A stretch of DNA of 64,000 bases from Herbaspirillum sp. WKF16 (GCF_028993615.1 NZ_CP118632.1:4712001-4776000); one strand, 5' to 3'; shown: positions 7,252-17,313, counted from the stretch's first letter. Program-made: numbers and translations. The notes: generated by a model not told the origin, from the sequence alone.

Positions 7252-8825
7252 CTGCTGCGGGCCTGCCGGGCCCCTGCCTTCGTGGGGACGAAACGGATAA
7301 GTTGGCATCAGGCTCGGCACGTTCAAGCTATCTCACTACCTGTCGTCCCTGCGAAAGCGGGGATCCAGTGTCGTTTGGCGCGCCTCACCCATTTCCGTTC
7401 GGGCTGAGTAGCCGTGAAACGGCGTATCGAAGCCAGCGCGGAGTTCTCCGGTGCGCAACCAACGACACTGGATCCCGGCCTTCGCCGGGACGACGGAGGA
7501 GAGAACTTGTACAGCCGGCGGATGGAATCACCCTCCTGCTTGTCGTTCCTGCGAAAGCAGGAACCCAGTGGCGTTCGTTGTGCATCAACGTCCGCTGAAC
7601 GACGCTGGATCCCCGCCTTCGCGGGGACGACGGATTAATTGAGATAGCGAGCCAAGGAATCGATGCCGCAGGCAAGTGAGAGACAGCGCGAGGCCGCAGG
7701 CGAGCCGGATATGCTGTTCCCCTTGTGGGCCAGCCGTCGGAGCGGCGCAAAAAGTGGATCAGGGCGTCAGTCGGAGCGCAGCGACTCTGACGACCCCACT
7801 TTTTGCGCCGCTCCGGCGGGAACCCCGAAGGGGCTGGCACTTAGGGGCCGCGCCTTTTCTTATCTTTTTGCTTGCTTTCTTTGGCTCGCCAAAGAAAGTA
7901 AGCGGCTGCCGGGCCGCCCCCGGCGCTCCCTTCCGACCGGAGAAAGATAAGTATCAAGCCGGTACATCTGCATGCAGCAAGACCTGACTACTCAAACAGC
8001 AACGACTGCATCCACGCCGACTTCGATACGCCGCCAAAGCGGCTACTCAGCCCGAACGGAGTCCGGTAAGGTGCGACGAACGACGCTGGATCCCCGCTTT
8101 CGCGGGGACGACGGATTAATTGAGATAGCGAGCCAAGGAATCGATGCCGCAGGCGAGTAAGAGACAGCGCGAGGCCGCAGGCGAGCCGGATACGCTTTCC
8201 CCTTGTGGGCCAGCCGTCGGAGCGGCGCAAAAAGTGGATCAGGGCGTCAGTCGGAGCGCAGCGACTCTGACGACCCCACTTTTTGCGCCGCTCCGACGGG
8301 AACCCCGAAGGGGCTGGCACTTAGGGGCCGTTTTCTTTGCTTACTTTCTTTGGCGGGCCAAAGAAAGTGAGCGGCTGCCGGGCCGCCCCCGGCGCTCCCT
8401 CTCGACCGGAGAAAGATAAGTCTAAAGCCGGTACATCTGCACGCGGCAAGACCAGACTACCCAAACAACAACAACAACTGCATCCACGCCGACTTCGATA
8501 CGCCGCCAAAGCGGCTACTCAGTCCGAACGGAGTCCGGTGAGGTGCGACGAACGACGCTGGATCCCGGCCTTCGCCGGGACGACGGAGGAGAGAACTTGT
8601 ACAGCCGGTGGACTGAATTCCCTCCTGCTAGTCGTTCCTGCGAAAGCAGGAACCCAGTGGCGTTCGTTGTGCATCAACGTCCGCTGAACGACGCTGGATC
8701 CCCGCCTTCGCGGGGACGACACCGAAGCGGTGGTCAACACCTCCTGATGTTCAAGATGCTTATGGCTTGTCGTTCCTGCGAAAGCAGGAACCCAGCGTCG
8801 TTCAGCAATGACGCAGGCATGCCCA
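7252..8825. repeat. Non-coding repeat-rich region between convergent genes
   Basis: About 1.57 kb with no credible gene. It contains nine copies of the ~35-bp hairpin arm ending in GAACGACGCTGG or its complement (near 7341-7375, 7461-7494, 7542-7577, 7597-7631, 8078-8112, 8550-8584, 8631-8666, 8686-8720, 8767-8803), a tandem ~480-bp duplication, and three copies of a second repeat family containing GTATCGAAG and CTACTCAG. Short open frames occur on both strands, but they repeat in step with the DNA repeats, have no ribosome sites and mirror the palindromes, so I do not call them genes. It separates the convergent chemoreceptor and efflux operons. Confidence 0.85.
7597..8549. repeat. Tandem direct duplication, two ~475-bp units
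   Basis: Unit 1 is 7597-8077 and unit 2 is 8078-8549, nearly identical apart from small indels. Each begins with the GAACGACGCTGG hairpin arm, then carries a perfect 19-bp stem (7739-7757 with 7796-7814; 8219-8237 with 8276-8294), a second hairpin CTTTCTTTGG / CCAAAGAAAG (7875-7898; 8344-8367), and ends with the CTTCGATACG...CTACTCAG repeat. The 19-bp stem starts GGAGCGGCGCAAAAAG. Confidence 0.85.
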
Positions 8826-10295
8826 TCAAGACGCCGCCCCACCCCGCGTCCGCTCATTCCAACCGCCGCCCAGCACCTTGTACAGCGTGATGCGGTTACC
8901 CTGCTCGGTCAGCCGCAGCGAGATCAGCGCCTGCTGCGCAGCGTACAGCGTGCGCTGCGCCACCAGCGTGGTGAGGTAGCTGTCGATGCCGTTCTTGTAG
9001 CGCGCCTCCGACAGGCGGAAGGATTTCTCGCTGGCGGCGGTGGACTTGCCCTGGGCGTCCAGGCGCTGGTCCAGCGTGGCGCGCACGGCCAGCGCGTCGG
9101 CCACTTCACGGAAGGCGGTCTGGATCGCCTTCTCGTAGTTGGCCACGTCGATGTCGCGCGTGATCTTGGCCGCGTCCAGGCTGGCGCGCAGGCTGCCGGC
9201 GTTGAAGATGGGCAGGTTGATCGAAGGCGCGAAACTCCATGACGCGCTGCCCGGCTTGAACAAGCCTCCCAGCGTGCGGCTGGCGGTGCCGCCGCTGGCG
9301 GTCAGCGTGATGCTGGGGAAGAAGGCAGCGCGCGCGGCGCCGATGTCGGCGTTGGCGGACTTCAGCGTATGTTCGGCGGCCAGCACGTCGGGGCGGCGCA
9401 GCAGCACTTCCGAGGGCAGGTCGGCCGGCATCGCCGGCAACACGCTGGCGGCCGCCGGCAAGCCCTGCGGCAGCCACTGTTCATCCAGGTCGGCGCCCAC
9501 CAGCAGGCGCAGCGCATTGATGTCCTGCGCCACCTGGCTGGTATAGCGCGCGACGTCGGCGCGCGCCGATTCCACCGTGGCTTCCTGGCTGGCCAGGTCG
9601 ACGCCGGAGACGGTGCCGATATCGTGGCTGCGACGGCTCAACTCGAAGGTGCGCGACTGGCTGGCGTGGGTGTCTTCGGCCAGCTTCTTCAACTCGCGGT
9701 CGGACGCCAGCGTCAGCCAGGCGGTGGCGACTTCGGCCACCAGGCTGATGTGGGTGCTGCGTCGCGTCTCGACGTTGTATTGGTAGGTTTCCAGCGCGGC
9801 GTCGGAGAGGTTCTTCAGGCGGCCGAAGAAATCCAGCTCGTAGGCGCTGATGCCCAGCGTCACGCTTTGCTGGCGCGCTACCGTCGCGCTGCCGCTGGTG
9901 GACAGCTCGGCCGGCGTGCGGCTGGCGCTGCCCGTGCCGGTGGCCGAGACCGCCGGGTAGCGGTCGGCATCGGTAATGCGATATTGGGCGCGCGCCTTCT
10001 CGATGTTGAGCGCGGCCACGCGCAGGTCGCGGTTGTTGTCGAGCGCGGCGGCGATCACCTGCTGCAGGCGCGGGTCGAGGAAGAATTCGCGCCAGCCTAT
10101 GCTGTCGGCCCCGACGCCTTGCTCGCCCTTGCCGCCGGCGGCAGGCACCACTTGCTTGCCGTCGACCTGCTGCGACCAGTTGGCCGGCACCGGTGCGGCC
10201 GGTTGCGCGTAGTCGGGCGCCAGGTTGGCGCAACCGGCCAGCGCGGCGGCCAACGCCAGCGCCAGCAGGGTCTTGTGTTGAATGAGCGCTCGCAT
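8826..10295 (-). CDS. RND efflux outer-membrane factor, NodT/OprM family lipoprotein
   Basis: 489 aa outer-membrane channel, the third component of the pump encoded just upstream. The signal peptide ends in a lipobox (AALAGC, then ANLAPDY), and two OEP repeats of coiled-coil and beta-barrel strands follow, with typical FGRLKNLSDAALETYQYN and FFPSITLTASGGTASRTLGG segments. The ATG at 10295 is preferred over the overlapping GTG at 10298 because AAAGGAGG stands 7 bp before it. The gene overlaps the stop of the RND gene as TGATG, so the channel is translated with its pump. Confidence 0.92.
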   Translation of the reverse strand: MRALIQHKTLLALALAAALAGCANLAPDYAQPAAPVPANWSQQVDGKQVVPAAGGKGEQGVGADSIGWREFFLDPRLQQVIAAALDNNRDLRVAALNIEKARAQYRITDADRYPAVSATGTGSASRTPAELSTSGSATVARQQSVTLGISAYELDFFGRLKNLSDAALETYQYNVETRRSTHISLVAEVATAWLTLASDRELKKLAEDTHASQSRTFELSRRSHDIGTVSGVDLASQEATVESARADVARYTSQVAQDINALRLLVGADLDEQWLPQGLPAAASVLPAMPADLPSEVLLRRPDVLAAEHTLKSANADIGAARAAFFPSITLTASGGTASRTLGGLFKPGSASWSFAPSINLPIFNAGSLRASLDAAKITRDIDVANYEKAIQTAFREVADALAVRATLDQRLDAQGKSTAASEKSFRLSEARYKNGIDSYLTTLVAQRTLYAAQQALISLRLTEQGNRITLYKVLGGGWNERTRGGAAS

Positions 10296-13200
10296 CACAC
10301 GCCCTCCTTTTGCATGGAATGATTGTCGTGGCCGTCGTCGCGCCCGGCCCGGCCGGCGGCGCGACGGTCCAGCCAGGAACCGATCAGGTAGTAGAACAGC
10401 GGCACGAAGAAGATGCCCAGCAGGGTGGCCGACAGCATGCCGCCCAGCACCCCGGTGCCGATCGCGCGGCGGCTGGCCGAACCGGCGCCGGCGGCGACCG
10501 CCAGCGGCAGCACGCCCATCATGAAGGCCAGCGAGGTCATCAGGATCGGCCGCAGGCGCAGCTGCACCGCTTCCAGCGTCGCCTCGCGCAGGCTCTTGCC
10601 GGACTCGTGCAGCTGCTTGGCGAACTCCACGATCAGGATCGCGTTCTTGGCCGACAAACCCACCGTGGTCAACAGGCCGACCTGGAAGTAGACGTCGTTG
10701 GACATGCCGAACAAGCCGGTCAGCAGCACCGTGCCGATGATGCCCAGCGGCACCGCCAGGATCACCGCGAACGGCACCGACCAGCTCTCATACAGCGCGG
10801 CCAGGCAGAGGAACACGAACAGGATGGAGATCGCGTAGAGCATCGGCGCCTGGTTGCCTGACAGGCGTTCCTGGTAGGACGCGCCGGTCCACTCGAAGCC
10901 CACGCCGGAGGGCAGCTGCGCCACCAGCTTCTCGACTTCGCCCATGGCGTCGCCGGAGCTGATGCCGGCCGCCGGCTCGCCCACGACCTCGAACGAGGAC
11001 ACGCCGTTGTAGCGCTCCAGCAGCGAGGGCCCGAAGGTCCACTTGCTGCTCATGAAGGCCGAGAAGGGCACCATCTGGCTGGCCGAGTTGCGCACGTACC
11101 ATGTGTTCAGGTCCTCGGTCTGCATGCGGAACTGGCGGTCGCCCTGCACGTACACCTTCTTCACCCGGCCGTTGCTGAGGAAGTCGTTGACGTAGGTGCC
11201 GCCCATGGCGGTGGCCATGGTGGAGTTGATGTCGGCCGTCGAGATCGACAGGGCATCGGCCTTGCGGTCGTCGATCGCCACGCGCAGCTGCGGCGTGTCG
11301 TCCAGGCCGGTCACGCGCACGTTGGCCAGCTTGGGATTCTGGCGCGCCGCCTGCAGGAACTGGTCGCGCGCCTTCAACAGCTGGTCGTGGCCGACGCCGC
11401 CGACGTCCTTCAGCTCAAGGTCGAAGCCTGAGCTCTGGCCCAGGCCGCGCACCGCCGGCGGGTTCATCAGGAACACCCTGGCGCCGCGGATCTTCGACAG
11501 GTCGGCGTTGGCGCGGCGCACCAGCTCGGCAGCGGACTGGCCGGCGCCGCGGCGCTCGTCCCAGTCCTTCAGGCGGATGAAGGCGCGCGCGCCGTTCTGG
11601 CTGTTGCCGCCGACGCCGGCGCCGACGATGGCCAGCACCGAGTCCACCGATTCCGGCTTGTTCATGAAGTATTCCTGCACCGTCTTCACCACCGCGGTGG
11701 TCTGCTCGGCGGTGCCTCCGGTGGGCAGCTGGATCTGCGCCATCAGCACGCCCTGGTCTTCCTCGGGCAGGAAGGAGGTCGGCAGGCGCATGAACATCAC
11801 GGCCATGGCGACCACGATCAGCGCATACATCAGCAGGCCGCGCTTGCCGCGCTTCAGGAGGCCGCCGACCCCGCCCTGGTAGCGGCTGGCGCTGCGGTCG
11901 AAGGTCTTGTTGAACCAGGTGAAGAAGCGGCCGCGCTGCACGTGGCCGCCGGCGTGCGGCTTGAGCAGCGTGGCGCACAGGGCCGGCGTCAGCGTCAGCG
12001 CCACCATCACCGACAAGGCCATGGCCGAGACGATGGTGATCGAGAACTGGCGATAGATCACGCCGGTGGAGCCGCCGAAGAAGGCCATCGGGATGAACAC
12101 CGCCGACAGCACCATGGCGATGCCCACCAGCGCGCCGGTGATCTCCTGCATGGACTTGCGCGTGGCTTCCTTGGGGCTGAGCTTCTCCTCGGTCATCAGG
12201 CGTTCGACGTTCTCCACCACCACGATGGCGTCATCCACCAGCAGGCCGATGGCCAGCACCATGCCGAACATGGTCAGCGTGTTGATCGAGTAGCCGAACA
12301 TGGCGAGGATGCCGAAGGTGCCCAGCAGCACCACCGGCACCGTGATGGCCGGGATGAAGGTGGCGCGGATGTTCTGCAGGAACAGGTACATGATCAGCAC
12401 CACCAGCACGATGGCTTCGATCAGGGTCTTGACCACCTCTTCCAGCGACACCTTCACGAAGGGCGTGGTGTCGTAGGCGATGTTGGTCTTCAGCTTCATC
12501 GAAGCCGGGAAGTAGGGCTCCAGCTCGGCCATCTTCTTCTTCACCGCATCGGCGGTGGAGAGCGCGTTGGCGCCGGTGGCCAGCTGGATCGCCAGCGCCG
12601 AGGACGGCTTGCCGTTCTGCTGCGAGGCGACCTGGTAGCTCTCGCCGCCCAGTTCCACGCGCGCCACGTCGGAGAGCTTGACCACCGCGCCATCGGACGA
12701 GGACTTGACGATGATGCCGCGGAACTCGTCCGGCGTGGTCAGCTTGCTGCGGGCCGTGATGGTGGCGTTGATCTGCTGGCCGGGCACGGCCGGCAGCGCG
12801 CCGATCTCGCCGGCGGAGACCTCGGTGTTCTGCGCCTCCAGCGCGCTGGTGACGTCGGAGGGCATCAGCGCGTACTTCTGCAGCTTGGCCGGATCGAGCC
12901 ACACGCGCATGGCGTAGTTGGTGCCGAAGGCGGTGACGTCGCCCACGCCTTCGACGCGGCTGATCTGGTCGGTCAGCGTGCTGCTGATGAAGTCGCCGAT
13001 GTCGATGTTGGTGATGCGCGGATCGTCCGAGGTCAGCGAGAGCACCATCAGGATGTCGGTGGAGGCCTTGGTCACCGTCACGCCGTTGTTCTGCACCGCC
13101 TGCGGCAGGCGCGCCGTGACCTGCTGCAGCTTGTTCTGCACCTGCATCTGCGCGACGTCGGGATTGGTGCCGGCGGTGAAGGTCAGCGCCACCGTGGCGG

Positions 13201-13459
13201 TGCCGGCCGAGCTGGAGCTGGCCGACATGTACTGCAGGTTGTCCAGGCCCTTCATCTGCTGCTCGATCACCTGGGTGACCGAGTCTTCCAAAGTCTTGGC
13301 CGAAGCGCCGGTGTAGGTGGCCTTGATGTTGACCTTGGGCGGCGCGATGTCGGGATACTGCTCCAGCGACAGCGAGCGGATGGACATCATCCCGCCCAGC
13401 ATGATGATGATGGCGATGACCCACGCGAAGATGGGCCGGTCGATGAAGAAACGTGCCAT
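10295..13459 (-). CDS. RND multidrug efflux transporter, HAE1 family (AcrB/MexB-like)
   Basis: 1054 aa inner-membrane proton antiporter with twelve transmembrane helices and two large periplasmic loops. It opens MARFFIDRPIFAWVIAIIIM as in AcrB. The proton-relay pair is intact (VDDAIVVVENVER, D409-D410) and the partner lysine is present in GLSAKNAILIVEFAK. It exports hydrophobic or amphiphilic drugs with the adjacent fusion protein and outer-membrane factor. The operon order is fusion protein, pump, channel. The divergent baeSR genes are the probable local regulators. Confidence 0.95.
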   Translation of the reverse strand: MARFFIDRPIFAWVIAIIIMLGGMMSIRSLSLEQYPDIAPPKVNIKATYTGASAKTLEDSVTQVIEQQMKGLDNLQYMSASSSSAGTATVALTFTAGTNPDVAQMQVQNKLQQVTARLPQAVQNNGVTVTKASTDILMVLSLTSDDPRITNIDIGDFISSTLTDQISRVEGVGDVTAFGTNYAMRVWLDPAKLQKYALMPSDVTSALEAQNTEVSAGEIGALPAVPGQQINATITARSKLTTPDEFRGIIVKSSSDGAVVKLSDVARVELGGESYQVASQQNGKPSSALAIQLATGANALSTADAVKKKMAELEPYFPASMKLKTNIAYDTTPFVKVSLEEVVKTLIEAIVLVVLIMYLFLQNIRATFIPAITVPVVLLGTFGILAMFGYSINTLTMFGMVLAIGLLVDDAIVVVENVERLMTEEKLSPKEATRKSMQEITGALVGIAMVLSAVFIPMAFFGGSTGVIYRQFSITIVSAMALSVMVALTLTPALCATLLKPHAGGHVQRGRFFTWFNKTFDRSASRYQGGVGGLLKRGKRGLLMYALIVVAMAVMFMRLPTSFLPEEDQGVLMAQIQLPTGGTAEQTTAVVKTVQEYFMNKPESVDSVLAIVGAGVGGNSQNGARAFIRLKDWDERRGAGQSAAELVRRANADLSKIRGARVFLMNPPAVRGLGQSSGFDLELKDVGGVGHDQLLKARDQFLQAARQNPKLANVRVTGLDDTPQLRVAIDDRKADALSISTADINSTMATAMGGTYVNDFLSNGRVKKVYVQGDRQFRMQTEDLNTWYVRNSASQMVPFSAFMSSKWTFGPSLLERYNGVSSFEVVGEPAAGISSGDAMGEVEKLVAQLPSGVGFEWTGASYQERLSGNQAPMLYAISILFVFLCLAALYESWSVPFAVILAVPLGIIGTVLLTGLFGMSNDVYFQVGLLTTVGLSAKNAILIVEFAKQLHESGKSLREATLEAVQLRLRPILMTSLAFMMGVLPLAVAAGAGSASRRAIGTGVLGGMLSATLLGIFFVPLFYYLIGSWLDRRAAGRAGRDDGHDNHSMQKEGV

Positions 13460-13468
13460 GTGCGCCCC

Positions 13469-14740
13469 TTACTTCGCGGCCGCGCCGGCGGCGTCGCTGC
13501 TGCTGCCGCTGTCGTCGCCGCTCTTGGCGCCGCCGCCCAGCGAGGGATCGGCGGCCGCGGCGGCGGCTTCGCGCGCCAGGTCCTTCTTGAGCGTGTCGGT
13601 GATGTCGATGGCGCGCGGGGTGTCGCCGGGGCGCACCTTCTGCAGGCCGTCGACGATCAGCTTGTCGCCCTCGGCCAGGCCCTTGGTCACCCACCAGTTG
13701 TTGCCCACGGCGCGCGCCACGGAGACCAGGCGCTGCTCGACCTTGCCGCCGGCGCCCACCACCAGCGCGGTGGCGGCGCCGGTCTGGTCGCGGCTGACCG
13801 CCTTCTGCGGCACCAGCAGCGCACGCTCGTCGACGCCCTCTTCCAGCACCGCGCGCACGTACGAGCCCGGCAGCAGCACGCCGTCAGGATTGGGCACCAC
13901 CGCGCGCAGCGTGATCATGCCGGTGCCGGTGTCGACCGACAGGCCGGAGAATTCCAGCTTGCCGCTGCGGTCGTAGGTGGAGCCGTCTTCCAGCAGCACC
14001 TTGATCTGGGCCGAGTTGGCGCCGCTCTTCCTGATCTGGCCGCTGGCCAACTCGCGCTTCAGGCGCAGCAGGTCGACGGTGGACTGGGTGACGTCGACGT
14101 AGATCGGGTCGATCTTCTGCACCGTGGTCAGCGCCGTGGTCTGGCTGGCGGTCACCAGCGCGCCCGGCGTCACGCTGGACTTTTCGATGCGGCCGGAAAT
14201 CGGCGACAGGATCTTCGTGTATTCAAGGTTGATGGCGGCCGTCTTCACCGCCGCCTTCTGCACCTCGACGTCGGCCTGGTTCTGGCGCAGCGTGCTCTGG
14301 GCGTCGTCGTTGTCCTGCCTGGAGACGGCATCGATCTTGTCCAGTTCGGCATAGCGCTGGGCCTTCAGTTTCGATGCGGCCAGCGTGGCCTCGGCCTTGA
14401 GCAGGGACGCCCGGGCGCTGTCGTAGGCGGCCTGGTAGCTGGCGGGATCGATCTGGTACAGCGGCTGGCCGGCCTTCACGTCGGCGCCTTCCTTGAACAG
14501 GCGCTTCTGGATGATGCCGCCCACCTGCGGGCGGATATCGGCGGCCAGGTAGGCGGTGGTGCGGCCGGGCAGTTCGGTGGTGACGACCTGGCGCTGGGCC
14601 TTGACCACCACATAGCCGATCTCGGCCTGGGATTGCGCCGGCGGCTGGTTGCCGGACTTGCCGCAGGCGGCCAGGACGGCCGCCAGCAGCAGGGCCAGCG
14701 CCAGTTTGGCAGGACGGGACGGGATGTTCTTGTTGGGCAT
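13469..14740 (-). CDS. RND efflux periplasmic adaptor, AcrA/MexA family lipoprotein
   Basis: 423 aa membrane-fusion protein. The lipobox is AAVLAACG near residue 26. A hairpin of long helices (YDSARASLLKAEATLAASKL and on), split lipoyl halves, and a beta-barrel domain follow. The C-terminal tail is low complexity (AAAAADPSLGGGAKSGDDSG and on). It bridges the RND pump and the outer-membrane channel. Nine bases separate it from the pump gene. It is the promoter-proximal gene, divergent from baeS. Confidence 0.93.
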   Translation of the reverse strand: MPNKNIPSRPAKLALALLLAAVLAACGKSGNQPPAQSQAEIGYVVVKAQRQVVTTELPGRTTAYLAADIRPQVGGIIQKRLFKEGADVKAGQPLYQIDPASYQAAYDSARASLLKAEATLAASKLKAQRYAELDKIDAVSRQDNDDAQSTLRQNQADVEVQKAAVKTAAINLEYTKILSPISGRIEKSSVTPGALVTASQTTALTTVQKIDPIYVDVTQSTVDLLRLKRELASGQIRKSGANSAQIKVLLEDGSTYDRSGKLEFSGLSVDTGTGMITLRAVVPNPDGVLLPGSYVRAVLEEGVDERALLVPQKAVSRDQTGAATALVVGAGGKVEQRLVSVARAVGNNWWVTKGLAEGDKLIVDGLQKVRPGDTPRAIDITDTLKKDLAREAAAAAADPSLGGGAKSGDDSGSSSDAAGAAAK

Positions 14741-14911
14741 CGTCTTGAACTTTCTGCCCGTCCTTTGGCTTGAAACTCTGTCAAGGCCGGGCGCAATGAG
14801 CTATCGGACCGGCCAGCATAAAAACCAAATGTGAAGGAAAAATGAGCAAAACCTCATTTGCAACAAGCGGCCCCTTGCGCGCCTTATCTTGATAAGCTGG
14901 CGGCTTCCCGC
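14741..14911. promoter_or_regulatory. Divergent control region between the efflux operon and baeSR
   Basis: 171 bp. It holds a perfect 7-bp inverted repeat AAATGAG-CAAAAC-CTCATTT (14840-14859) and a second one CTTATC-TT-GATAAG (14883-14896). The first is in the AT-rich centre and could bind the response regulator or a repressor. Neither resembles the published E. coli BaeR box strongly. Confidence 0.45.
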
Positions 14912-16414
14912 ATGCGCGCAAGCGCCCTTCTGACATCATCGACCGCCGTGCCCAAGCTCCCAGCCGCCCCGATCGCGGACCTCGCCGACCGCTTCTTCTA
15001 CCGCGCCAACATCCGCCTGAAACTGTTCTACGCGATGCTGGCGCTGATCGTGGCCCTGATCGTGGCCATCAACGGCGCCGGCCACTTCATCTTCACCCGC
15101 GACTTCCTCGGCTACCTCAACGAACAGGCCCAGCAGCGCATGGAAGACATGGTGCCGCGCGTGGAGCAGGCCTACCGCGAACACGGCAGCTGGGAGTTCA
15201 TCCGTAACAATCCGCGCACCTGGTTCGAGCTGATGAAGCCCGCCATCGTGGAGCACAGCGGCGCCCTGCCCGGCCCCAGCAGCGGCCCTACCTTCACCCC
15301 CTCCGACCTGACCGGCGCCACGCTGCGCTTCTCGCTCCTGGACGCCAACCGCAAGTTCGTCATCGGCTACCCCAACGTCGGCCCCGACGCCCGCCTGCGC
15401 CCGCTGCTGCAGGACGACGCCATCGTCGGCTGGATCGCGCAGACGCCCTTCGAGAGCGTGATCGGCGCGGTCGACCTGCGCTTCCAGCAAAGCCAGTTCC
15501 TGGCGCAGATCATCATCGCGGTGGTGGCCATCATGCTGGCGGCCTTCATGGTGGTGCGCATCTCCGGCGTGCTGTTGAAGCCCCTGACGCGCGTGGCGCG
15601 CGCCACCCATCGCCTGGCCGGCGGCGACTACGCCACGCGGGTGGAGATCGAATCCGGCGACGAGGTCGGCCGCCTGGCGCAGGACTTCAACCTGCTGGCC
15701 ATGACGCTGGAACGCAACGAGAAGCTGCGGCGCGAATTCATGGCCGACGTCTCGCATGAACTGCGCACCCCGCTGGGCATCCTCAACGGCCAGCTGGAGG
15801 CGCTGGAAGACGGCGTGCTGCAACCCGACGAGCAGACCATCCGTTCGCTCAAGAGCGAGGTCGATCACCTCAACAAGCTGGTCGGCGACCTGTACGACCT
15901 GTCGCTGGCCGACGCCGGCGCGCTGGCCTACCGCAAGACCGACCTCGACCTGGCGCCGCTGCTGCGCGACAGCGTGCAGATCTACGAGGAGCGCTGCCGC
16001 AAGGGCGGCCTGTCGCTCGCCGCGCAACTGCCCGAGTCGATGCCGATGCACGCCGACGGCGCGCGGCTGCAGCAGCTGTTCAACAACCTGTTCGAGAACA
16101 GCCTGCGCTACACCGACCCCGGCGGCCGGCTGCAGCTGCACTGCCGGCTGGAGCGGCAACAATGGCAGTTGGTCCTCGACGACAGCGCGCCGGGCGTGGA
16201 GGCGGCGGCGCTGGCGCGCCTGTTCGAACGCTTCTTCCGGGTCGAGGCCTCGCGCAACCGCGCCAGCGGCGGGGCCGGGCTGGGGCTGGCGATCTGCCGC
16301 CGCATCGTGGTGGCGCACCAGGGCAGCATCGCCGCGCAAGCCTCGCCGCTGGGCGGGCTGCGCATCACGGTGACGCTGCCGGCCGGCCACGCGGCGCCGG
16401 GGAGCGCGGTATGA
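14912..16414 (+). CDS. baeS: Envelope-stress sensor histidine kinase BaeS-like
   Basis: 500 aa membrane kinase. TM1 is near residues 36-58 ([20 protein letters not shown]) and is followed by a periplasmic sensor region containing [20 protein letters not shown], which parallels E. coli BaeS. TM2 is near 200-225, then HAMP, the H-box [14 protein letters not shown] with H282, the N-box [13 protein letters not shown], and G boxes [20 protein letters not shown] and [10 protein letters not shown]. BaeS senses envelope damage and toxic compounds and phosphorylates BaeR, which induces RND pumps. The exact start is uncertain: TTG 14858 and GTG 14948 are also in frame. The stop overlaps baeR as ATGA. 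Confidence 0.88.
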   Translation: MRASALLTSSTAVPKLPAAPIADLADRFFYRANIRLKLFYAMLALIVALIVAINGAGHFIFTRDFLGYLNEQAQQRMEDMVPRVEQAYREHGSWEFIRNNPRTWFELMKPAIVEHSGALPGPSSGPTFTPSDLTGATLRFSLLDANRKFVIGYPNVGPDARLRPLLQDDAIVGWIAQTPFESVIGAVDLRFQQSQFLAQIIIAVVAIMLAAFMVVRISGVLLKPLTRVARATHRLAGGDYATRVEIESGDEVGRLAQDFNLLAMTLERNEKLRREFMADVSHELRTPLGILNGQLEALEDGVLQPDEQTIRSLKSEVDHLNKLVGDLYDLSLADAGALAYRKTDLDLAPLLRDSVQIYEERCRKGGLSLAAQLPESMPMHADGARLQQLFNNLFENSLRYTDPGGRLQLHCRLERQQWQLVLDDSAPGVEAAALARLFERFFRVEASRNRASGGAGLGLAICRRIVVAHQGSIAAQASPLGGLRITVTLPAGHAAPGSAV

Positions 16415-17148
16415 GCGAGCCGTTCCAGTTCGAGGCGCCGGCCAGCGCCGACATCCTGATCGTCGAGGACGAACCCAAGCTGGCCGAGCTGCTGCAAAAA
16501 TACCTGGCCGCCGCCGGCTACGCCTCGCGCCATGTCTCGCGCGGCGACGAGGCGGTGCCGGCGGTGCGGGCGCGACGGCCCGACCTGGTGCTGCTGGACA
16601 TCATGCTGCCGGGATGCGACGGCTGGGAAGTGTGCCGCCAGTTGCGCGTCTTCTCGGACGTGCCGGTGCTGATGCTGACCGCGCGCGCCGACGAGGAAGA
16701 CCGCCTGCGCGGGCTGGAACTGGGCGCCGACGACTACATCGGCAAGACGCCGTTCTCCCCGCGCGAGATCGTCGCGCGGGTGAAGTCGATGCTGCGCCGC
16801 AACGCCAACGTGGCGCAGCGCGCGGCCGGCGAGACGCCCGCCGCCGAAGGGCCGCTGGCCATCGACGAGACGCGCCGCCAGGCCAGCGTGCGCGGCGAGC
16901 CGCTCAACCTCACGCCGTTGGAGTTCCGCCTGCTCAAGGTCTTCGCCGCCGCCCCCGGCCAGGTGTTCTCGCGCGAGCAATTGCTGAACCACCTGCACGA
17001 CGAATACCGCTCGGTCACCGACCGCGCCATCGACACCCACATCAAGAACCTGCGGCGCAAGCTGGAACCGTTCTTTCCGGGGCACAACGCGATCCAGGCG
17101 GTGTATGGCGTCGGATACAGCTTTGAGTTGCCGAAGGACGCGGGCTAA
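16411..17148 (+). CDS. baeR: OmpR-family response regulator BaeR-like
   Basis: 245 aa. The receiver domain has the acidic pair in IVEDEPK, phospho-acceptor D63 in [11 protein letters not shown]90 in LMLTARA and K112. The winged-helix output domain ends [20 protein letters not shown] and YGVGYSFE. Similarity to E. coli BaeR is strong along the whole length (for example [20 protein letters not shown]). Odd point: the conserved Lys-Pro of the receiver is split by an inserted threonine ([16 protein letters not shown] against KPYSPRE in E. coli). The start at 16411 is fixed by the ATGA overlap with baeS. The likely target is the divergent pump operon. Confidence 0.9.
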   Translation: MSEPFQFEAPASADILIVEDEPKLAELLQKYLAAAGYASRHVSRGDEAVPAVRARRPDLVLLDIMLPGCDGWEVCRQLRVFSDVPVLMLTARADEEDRLRGLELGADDYIGKTPFSPREIVARVKSMLRRNANVAQRAAGETPAAEGPLAIDETRRQASVRGEPLNLTPLEFRLLKVFAAAPGQVFSREQLLNHLHDEYRSVTDRAIDTHIKNLRRKLEPFFPGHNAIQAVYGVGYSFELPKDAG

Positions 17149-17161
17149 GGCACGAGCTCGG

Positions 17162-17276
17162 CGAACGACGCTGGGTCCCTGCTTTCGCAGGGACGACGGG
17201 GTGGAGCTAACTTGGATCTTCGGCGGGTCGAGATGCTCCCGCTGCTTGTCGTTCCTGCGAAAGCAGGAACCCAGCG
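17162..17276. repeat. Dispersed palindromic module (copy at the baeR/chemoreceptor junction)
   Basis: Two inverted arms: 17162-17197, containing GACGCTGGGTCCCTGC and the hairpin CCCTGC-TTTC-GCAGGG, and 17248-17276, containing GTTCCTGCGAAAGCAGGAAC. Arm 2 is nearly the reverse complement of arm 1. It sits between convergent genes. Confidence 0.85.
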
Positions 17277-17313
17277 GCTTCCGTGATGCCGCGACAACCG
17301 CTGAACGCCTCAT

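Noticed and set aside
5515..7326. 603-codon open frame opposite the first chemoreceptor gene
   Set aside because: It mirrors the real gene codon for codon, is rich in His, Gly, Arg and Gln as expected for an antisense shadow in GC-rich DNA, and has no domain.
7341..8803. Possible CRISPR array
   Set aside because: The repeated units are inverted hairpin arms with irregular spacing and partly duplicated spacers, not regular direct repeats; no cas genes.
7385..8890. Short open frames of 60-150 codons in the repeat region
   Set aside because: They repeat together with the DNA repeats on both strands, cross the hairpins, lack ribosome sites and resemble spurious hypothetical proteins often called in REP-type DNA.
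11942..14773. 943-codon open frame opposite the AcrAB-type genes
   Set aside because: It spans two well-defined genes on the other strand and has shadow composition; no ribosome site or recognisable fold.
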